From Myxococcota bacterium (GTDB lineage: Bacteria; Myxococcota_A; Polyangia; HGW-17): a stretch of DNA of 53,486 bases. This document shows positions 48,901 through 53,486 of this stretch, in pieces (within the stretch, counting starts at the first letter, position 1; each line of letters opens with the position of its first letter). The notes beneath the pieces were generated by a model. It was not told the origin of the DNA. It worked only from the letters and a program-made list of their open reading frames with translations, and ran no database searches. The DNA lies in contig JAHITJ010000251.1 in the NCBI GenBank assembly GCA_018817795.1, positions 1 through 53,486 of the forward strand, read 5' to 3'. The position numbers and the translations under genes were made by a program.

Positions 48901-49921
48901 GAAGAAAGCAGCGCCGGAGAAACCCCGGTCCCGGCTGAGCCTGTGGTGGGAGCGCTTCGGACGCTGGCGCACACACCGCAGCCGGCGCAAGGGCGGTGAA
49001 GAGAGTGCAAAGGAAATCCGGAGGATCCTGAAGAAAAATGCGGATCTGGAGGCACCGGCGCGGCGGGACGCCGAGAACGCCCTGCGCGTCTGGGACCAGT
49101 TGGTCCAGGAGAAGGCGGACCTGACGGCTGCGTCCACGGAGCTGGCGCGGCTGCTCGAGGGTCCTCTGGCCTCCCGCCGTCGGCACCCGGCGTGGGGGTA
49201 CGTGATCTCGTTCCTGATCGCGGCGGGCTTTGCCCTGTTCCTGCGGGCGTTCGTGTTCGAGCCGTTCAGGATTCCCTCGGGCTCCATGATTCCTACTCTA
49301 CAAGTAGGAGATTATATTTACGTCAATAAATTTGTATATGGTTTACGGATCCCCTTCACCTCCGATCCGCCCAAGCACTTCGTGATGTGGTCCGGGCCTG
49401 CGCGCGGCGACGTGGTCGTGTTCATCGAGCCGCTGCACAACAGCGAGGACTGGATCAAGCGCGTCATCGGCCTTCCCGGCGACACCATCCGCTTCCGCGA
49501 TCGCACGGTGTACTACCGTCCCAAGGGGGAGACCGAGTGGAAGGCGGTGCACAACCGGAAGCTCGACGAGGCCTGCGCCTACATGGATCGCAACGAGAAG
49601 CTCAACGAGGACTGGCATCCCGGGCGACCGTGCGAGCTCTACGAGGAGCGCATCGGCGGCCGCACCTGGCACGTCATCTATGACCTGGCGCCGAGAAACC
49701 TGCCGCCGGATTTTCCGTCCGAGTGGGAGGTGCCTTCGCACTGTGTGTTCGTCATGGGTGACAATCGCGACAACAGCGAGGACAGCCGCTTCCTCATGAA
49801 AGATGGCGATCCGGCCCCGTGCGTTCCGCTTGAGAACATCAAGGGCAGGGCGGAGTTCATCTGGCTGTCTCCGGGTCCGGACGGTCAGCGCTGGGGTCGC
49901 ATTTTCAGCGGTGTAAAATAA
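48881..49921 (+). CDS. lepB: signal peptidase I
   Basis: Removes signal peptides from exported proteins at the inner membrane. Catalytic Ser135 is in PSGSMIPTL and general-base Lys193 in WIKRVIGLPGD. The terminal MGDNRDNSEDSR box is complete. The TTG start is supported by AGGAGG 6 bases upstream and by overlap of 20 bases with the permease gene. A basic cytoplasmic extension of about 100 residues precedes the one membrane helix (about 105-123), longer than in E. coli-type enzymes. A mid-domain insertion around HNRKLDEACAYMDRN is common in this lineage's type. A striking rare-codon island covers residues 138-155. It is the last gene of this small cluster; a 110-base gap follows. Confidence 0.95.
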   Translation: MSRKTSRKKAAPEKPRSRLSLWWERFGRWRTHRSRRKGGEESAKEIRRILKKNADLEAPARRDAENALRVWDQLVQEKADLTAASTELARLLEGPLASRRRHPAWGYVISFLIAAGFALFLRAFVFEPFRIPSGSMIPTLQVGDYIYVNKFVYGLRIPFTSDPPKHFVMWSGPARGDVVVFIEPLHNSEDWIKRVIGLPGDTIRFRDRTVYYRPKGETEWKAVHNRKLDEACAYMDRNEKLNEDWHPGRPCELYEERIGGRTWHVIYDLAPRNLPPDFPSEWEVPSHCVFVMGDNRDNSEDSRFLMKDGDPAPCVPLENIKGRAEFIWLSPGPDGQRWGRIFSGVK

Positions 49922-50031
49922 GAACTTCTGCTTGACAAACCCTTGATTTTCAAATCAGATAAGACCCTCAGAAACGTGGACGCCACCGTGTGACAACTAC
50001 CCGGCGGTCCGTTCCCGCAGAAAGGACTATA

Positions 50032-50589
50032 ATGGCCTCGTTTGAAAATTGTCCTCCCGATGTGGAACTCGTATCCGTGGCGACCCTCGAATCCACCTTC
50101 GAGATGGAGCAGGTGGTGGTCCGGCTCGATGAGCAGAAGATTCCCTGGCGGGTGGTCGAGAACGATTCCACTCTGTTCAAGAGCCTGTCGGGCAGCCTCG
50201 GTCATGCGACGCTGTATGTGGAGACCGGTCGTGAGTCCGAGGCGGTGGAGCTTCTCGTGGCTCACCGCAAGCAGCAGCTCGAGGGTCGCGAGTGCCCGGG
50301 TTGCAAGCTCTGGCTCGGACCGTCCGTGGACGTGTGCCCGGCCTGCGGCACGGACTATCAGACGGCCCAGTTGGCGCGTGAGAACGGCGAGGAGATCGAC
50401 GGAGATGACGACGACGACTCCGATCTTGACGACGAGGACGAGGTTGATCAGTTGTTCACCGAACTGGAGAACCTCCTGGACATCATGGAGCAGATGCAGA
50501 CCACCATGGGCAAGCTCGTGTCCCGCGTCGAGACCCTCGAAGAGGAAGTGGCCCGGCTGCGCCCCGATGAAGTGAAAAAGGAAGAATAA
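50032..50589 (+). CDS. DUF2007-like protein with zinc ribbon, acidic stretch and coiled coil
   Basis: A 185-residue cytoplasmic protein. Residues about 10-75 look like the DUF2007 'putative signal transducing' fold (LVSVATLESTFEMEQVVVRL ... IPWRVVENDS; ATLYVETGRESEAVELL). A zinc ribbon (CPGCKLWLGPSVDVCPACG) comes next, then an Asp/Glu-only stretch (GDDDDDSDLDDEDEVD) and a C-terminal coiled coil (about 140-180). The ATG at 50032 follows AAAGGA, with 7 bases between. It lies 2 bases before the YbjN-like gene and is probably co-translated with it. No enzyme motif is seen. Confidence 0.65.
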   Translation: MASFENCPPDVELVSVATLESTFEMEQVVVRLDEQKIPWRVVENDSTLFKSLSGSLGHATLYVETGRESEAVELLVAHRKQQLEGRECPGCKLWLGPSVDVCPACGTDYQTAQLARENGEEIDGDDDDDSDLDDEDEVDQLFTELENLLDIMEQMQTTMGKLVSRVETLEEEVARLRPDEVKKEE

Positions 50590-50591
50590 AT

Positions 50592-51056
50592 ATGAGTGAT
50601 TCCGAAGGATTGTCGTTTCAGGAGGCCTCCCGTGTGGTGGAAGAGGCCCTCTCCACCCACTTCGGTCTGGACCCGCGCCAGAACCGTCTGGAGACCCAGG
50701 AGACCTCGATGATGGCCTGGGGTCTGACCAAGGGCTCGGCGAGCATCTTCATCTCCCTGACCTGGGGTCAGCGCAACCAGACCCTCCAGATCTTTTCCCC
50801 GATCCTGGTGCTCACACCTCAGGTGAACCTGAACCTGTATCCCACGCTGCTGGGGCTCAACGCCAGCAACGAACTCGTGGGCGCCGCCTTCGCGATCCGC
50901 GACAACAAGGTCATCCTGAAGGTCGAGCGCAACGCCCGGGAGCTGTCCGTCACCGCGGTCACGGACATGATCCGTCGCATCGGAACGCTCGCGGACCGCT
51001 ATGACGATCTGCTCGTCGAACAGTTCGGGGGCTCCCTGTACGGCACACGCAACTGA
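50592..51056 (+). CDS. YbjN-like protein
   Basis: A 154-residue protein with the compact alpha/beta pattern of YbjN or T3S-chaperone-like folds (SFQEASRVVEEALSTHFGL; LLGLNASNELVGAAFAIRDNKVIL split as LLGLNASNELVGAAFAI and DNKVILKVER; DMIRRIGTLADRYDDLLVEQF). YbjN proteins modulate stability or assembly of other proteins in some bacteria; here the role is unknown. It starts 2 bases after the zinc-ribbon gene and ends 20 bases before the acyl-CoA ligase. Confidence 0.6.
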   Translation: MSDSEGLSFQEASRVVEEALSTHFGLDPRQNRLETQETSMMAWGLTKGSASIFISLTWGQRNQTLQIFSPILVLTPQVNLNLYPTLLGLNASNELVGAAFAIRDNKVILKVERNARELSVTAVTDMIRRIGTLADRYDDLLVEQFGGSLYGTRN

Positions 51057-51076
51057 AACAAACCGAGGAGTCGGAC

Positions 51077-52834
51077 ATGCTCAATTCGTCGTATTTCGTT
51101 TCTCCGGAGAGACCCTGGTTCTCCTCCCACTGGCCCGAGGAAGTGCCGAGAAACCTGGAGTTTTCCGAGAAGACGGTGGACACGCTGATCCGGGACGCGG
51201 CCCACCGCTGGCCCAACCGCAGCGCCGTCTGGTTCCTGGGTTCGCGCTTTTCTTACCGCGAGTTGGACCGGGACATCGATTGCTTCGCCACCGCGCTCTA
51301 CGAGATGGGGCTGAAGAAAGGCGAGACCATCGCCCTGCTCCTGCCCAACAGTTACCAGTATATCGTGGCCTACCACGCCGCGCTGCGCATCGGCGCCATC
51401 GTCTCGGGTGTGAATCCCACCTACAAGGCGCTGGAGATCAAGCACCAACTGGAGAGTGTGCAGGCCAAAGCACTGATCTTCCTGGATATTTTGTATAAAG
51501 AGAAGGTTGCGCCAATTCGCAACGATGTCAAACTTCGCTTCCTGATCGGGACCAACCTGGGGGACTTCCTGCCCTGGCCCAAGAAGCGGCTGGGAATGCT
51601 GCTCAAGAAGTTGCCGATGGCTCCCTTGCCCCATGAGGCCCTCGCGTTCGCCGAGTTGGTGCGCACGAGGCCCAACCCACCCGTGGTTCCGATCAATCCG
51701 CTTGAGGATCCAGCGGTGTACATCATGACCGGCGGCACCACCGGCGTGCCCAAGGCCGCAGTGCTCACGCACTTCAATGTCCTTTCCAACGCGCTTCAGG
51801 TCCGTGCCTGGTTCTACAAGGCCCATCCGGGCATCTCCTCGCTGGCGGTCATCCCGTTTTTCCATGCGTTCGGCATGACGGCCATCATGAACGTGACCTC
51901 CACCTGGGGAGGCCAGGTCGTCATCTTTCCGAAGCCCCCCTCCCCGGAGGAGTTGTGCCAGACCATCCAGAAGGTCGGCATCGCAGACCACGAGATGCTG
52001 TACATCGGAGCCGAGGTGCTGTTCCAGCGGTTGCTGGATTTCCCGGACCTCGAGAAGTACGGTGTAGAGAAGAAGTTCCTGTTCTGCGTGTCCGGTGCGG
52101 GGCCGCTTCACACCCATGTTCAGATGGCCTTCGAAAAGCGCACGGGCGTGCCGCTGATCGAGGGCTACGGTCTGACCGAGGCCAGCCCGATTGTGTCGGC
52201 CAACCTCTTGTACGGAACCGACGAGATGCGGCGCTCCGGGACCATCGGCTTCCCGATGCCGGGCACCGACTGGCGCATCGTGGACCGCACGGATCCGCAG
52301 CGCGACCTGGGCATCGGCGAGGGCCCGGAGGACAAGGATCACATCGGTGAGTTGGCGGTGTGCGGACCCCAGGTGATGGTGGGCTATCTCGACAATCCCG
52401 CCGAGACCGAGGCCCACTTCTTCGAGGCGGACGGAAGGCGCTGGCTGCTGACCGGTGACATCGGCTTCATGAACGCGGCCGGCAATGTGACCATCCTCGA
52501 CCGCAAGAAGGAACTGATCAAGGTCAAGGGCTTCTCCGTGTTCCCCAAGGATGTGGAGAACCTGCTCGGCCGTCATCCTGCCATCTGCGAGGTGGCCGTG
52601 GCGGGTCTGCCTGATTCCAAGTCGACCGAGTTGATCAAGGCATGGATCGTGCTCAAGGCCGAGTTCGTCGGGAAGGTGACCGAAGACGAGCTTCTTGCCT
52701 GGAGCAAGGAAAACATGACCCATTACAAGGTTCCGCGGTTCATCGAGTTCCGGGAGAGCATTCCCAAGAACCTGGTGGGCAAGGTGCTGCGCCGTGAGCT
52801 GCGCGAACACGATCCGCTGTGGCCCCACGAATGA
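51077..52834 (+). CDS. acyl-CoA ligase (AMP-forming), long-chain type
   Basis: A 585-residue ANL-family ligase that activates a fatty acid with ATP and CoA. Motifs: [18 protein letters not shown] (about 214-231), [12 protein letters not shown] (about 363), [22 protein letters not shown] split as LTGDIGF and [14 protein letters not shown], and the C-terminal catalytic Lys in [13 protein letters not shown]. Length and the [11 protein letters not shown] signature fit long-chain acyl-CoA synthetases (FadD-like). GAGGAG lies 6 bases upstream of the ATG. The stop overlaps the pyrC start (ATGA), which links the two translationally. Confidence 0.92.
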   Translation: MLNSSYFVSPERPWFSSHWPEEVPRNLEFSEKTVDTLIRDAAHRWPNRSAVWFLGSRFSYRELDRDIDCFATALYEMGLKKGETIALLLPNSYQYIVAYHAALRIGAIVSGVNPTYKALEIKHQLESVQAKALIFLDILYKEKVAPIRNDVKLRFLIGTNLGDFLPWPKKRLGMLLKKLPMAPLPHEALAFAELVRTRPNPPVVPINPLEDPAVYIMTGGTTGVPKAAVLTHFNVLSNALQVRAWFYKAHPGISSLAVIPFFHAFGMTAIMNVTSTWGGQVVIFPKPPSPEELCQTIQKVGIADHEMLYIGAEVLFQRLLDFPDLEKYGVEKKFLFCVSGAGPLHTHVQMAFEKRTGVPLIEGYGLTEASPIVSANLLYGTDEMRRSGTIGFPMPGTDWRIVDRTDPQRDLGIGEGPEDKDHIGELAVCGPQVMVGYLDNPAETEAHFFEADGRRWLLTGDIGFMNAAGNVTILDRKKELIKVKGFSVFPKDVENLLGRHPAICEVAVAGLPDSKSTELIKAWIVLKAEFVGKVTEDELLAWSKENMTHYKVPRFIEFRESIPKNLVGKVLRRELREHDPLWPHE

Positions 52835-53486
52835 GCCGCTTCCAGAGACCGCAACTGCCTCAGGATCATCTGATTGCCGGGGGGCATGTGTTCGATCCCG
52901 CCTCGGGTGTGGACGAGCCCGGCGCTGCCGTGTGGGTGCAGAATGGTCGCATCCGGGAGATCCTGTCGGCCGGCACGCCCTGGCCCGAAACCGTGCCGCG
53001 CTTTGACGCCACCGGGTGTTTCGTATTTCCTGGCTTGATCGATCTCCACGTGCACCTGCGCGACCCCGGCTTCACCTCGTCCGAGGATCTCGCCAGCGGG
53101 ACCCGTGCAGCCGTGGCCGGTGGATTCACCTCCGTGTGCGCGATGCCCAACACCGTGCCGCCGCCGGATGATCCTGAGCAGATTCGCGAGCAGGTCCGGC
53201 GCTTTTCCGAGCTGGCGTACTGCCGCGTGCACTGTGTGGCCGCCGCGACGATCGGACGGGCCGGCCGCGAAGTCGTCGATGTGGCCGCGTGCCGTGCCGC
53301 GGGGGCCGTCGCCTTCTCCGACGACGGCGACGCGGTGGCTGATCCGTTGATCCTGCGCGAGGCGCTGGAGCGATGCCGGGACTGCGGCAGCGTCTTGTCG
53401 GACCACTGCGAGCGCCCGGAACTCAGCGGAAAACATCCCATGGCCTGTGGTGCGGTGCAGGAGGAGCTCGGCTGTGCCGGACAGCC
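52831..53486 (+). CDS. pyrC: dihydroorotase (5' part, runs off the window)
   Basis: Third enzyme of pyrimidine synthesis; only the first 218 codons are in the window. The metal site [10 protein letters not shown] (His73, His75, with Arg77 for substrate) and the family-typical [15 protein letters not shown] are present, as are [10 protein letters not shown] (the ligand Asp/flexible loop region) and [11 protein letters not shown] with another His. This fits the class I dihydroorotases (Bacillus/Aquifex type). It starts in the stop codon of the acyl-CoA ligase gene. The initiation MSRFQRP is not preceded by a separate ribosome site, so it depends on the gene before it. Confidence 0.92.
   Translation, partial: MSRFQRPQLPQDHLIAGGHVFDPASGVDEPGAAVWVQNGRIREILSAGTPWPETVPRFDATGCFVFPGLIDLHVHLRDPGFTSSEDLASGTRAAVAGGFTSVCAMPNTVPPPDDPEQIREQVRRFSELAYCRVHCVAAATIGRAGREVVDVAACRAAGAVAFSDDGDAVADPLILREALERCRDCGSVLSDHCERPELSGKHPMACGAVQEELGCAGQ

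Overview
The window is 53.5 kb of a GC-rich bacterial chromosome, densely packed with chromosomal genes; I see no phage, transposon, CRISPR array, tRNA or rRNA. Several genes point to a myxobacterium-like (Myxococcota / deltaproteobacterial-grade) or related uncultured lineage: an MXAN_5187-like membrane protein, a lipoprotein with MopE-type metal-binding repeats and a choice-of-anchor-L-like region, a Tgl/PilF-like TPR lipoprotein, a stand-alone GspE_N protein with HEAT repeats, a zinc-ribbon/GYF membrane scaffold that recalls gliding-motility proteins, and a complete gspC-to-gspN type II secretion operon. The lineage call is inference from gene content.

Layout. 0-16 kb: envelope and housekeeping genes in mixed orientation (truncated propeller lipoprotein, MXAN_5187-like protein, carboxypeptidase-regulatory-like secreted protein, PQQ-like propeller lipoprotein, glgX, MopE-like lipoprotein, recO-mgtE, RodZ-like HTH protein, GspE_N/GAF-like/HEAT protein, Tgl-like lipoprotein). 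16.5-22.1 kb: serS, an FAH-family hydrolase, glmS and an ABC exporter half-molecule. 22.1-25.3 kb: a perfect parS palindrome, a small AMIN-like exported protein, convergent dnaN-recF, and a 289-bp AT-rich intergenic region with several relaxed DnaA-box-like sites. This looks like an origin-proximal segment. 25.3-30 kb: a 1239-residue zinc-ribbon/GYF/TPR membrane protein translationally coupled to rsmA.

30.0-44.3 kb: the type II secretion operon gspC-D-E-F-G-H-I-J-K-L-M-N, twelve closely packed genes on the plus strand. It is preceded by a good match to a sigma-54 (-24/-12) promoter and an upstream inverted repeat that could bind an enhancer-binding protein. The prepilin peptidase (gspO/pilD) is not in the window. 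44.3-47.9 kb: a minus-strand operon of histidine kinase, response regulator, YitT-type membrane protein, DUF2505-like protein and TrmO. 48.0-53.5 kb: plus-strand EamA permease, lepB, a DUF2007-like zinc-ribbon protein, a YbjN-like protein, an acyl-CoA ligase and the 5' part of pyrC. Signal peptidase I and the T2SS belong to the same export route, the first releasing many Sec substrates and the second moving folded periplasmic proteins across the outer membrane.

Two sequence-level habits recur. First, many genes carry in-frame minisatellites (15, 18, 21, 24, 36 or 42 bp units, plus a 9-bp array), including inside or at the ends of conserved proteins (RecO, RsmA, GspD, GspI, GspL). Second, GC-rich genes are interrupted by short islands of 8-16 AT-rich, normally rare codons (TTA, ATA, AAT, TAT, AGA). 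Neither habit is explained by ordinary annotation.
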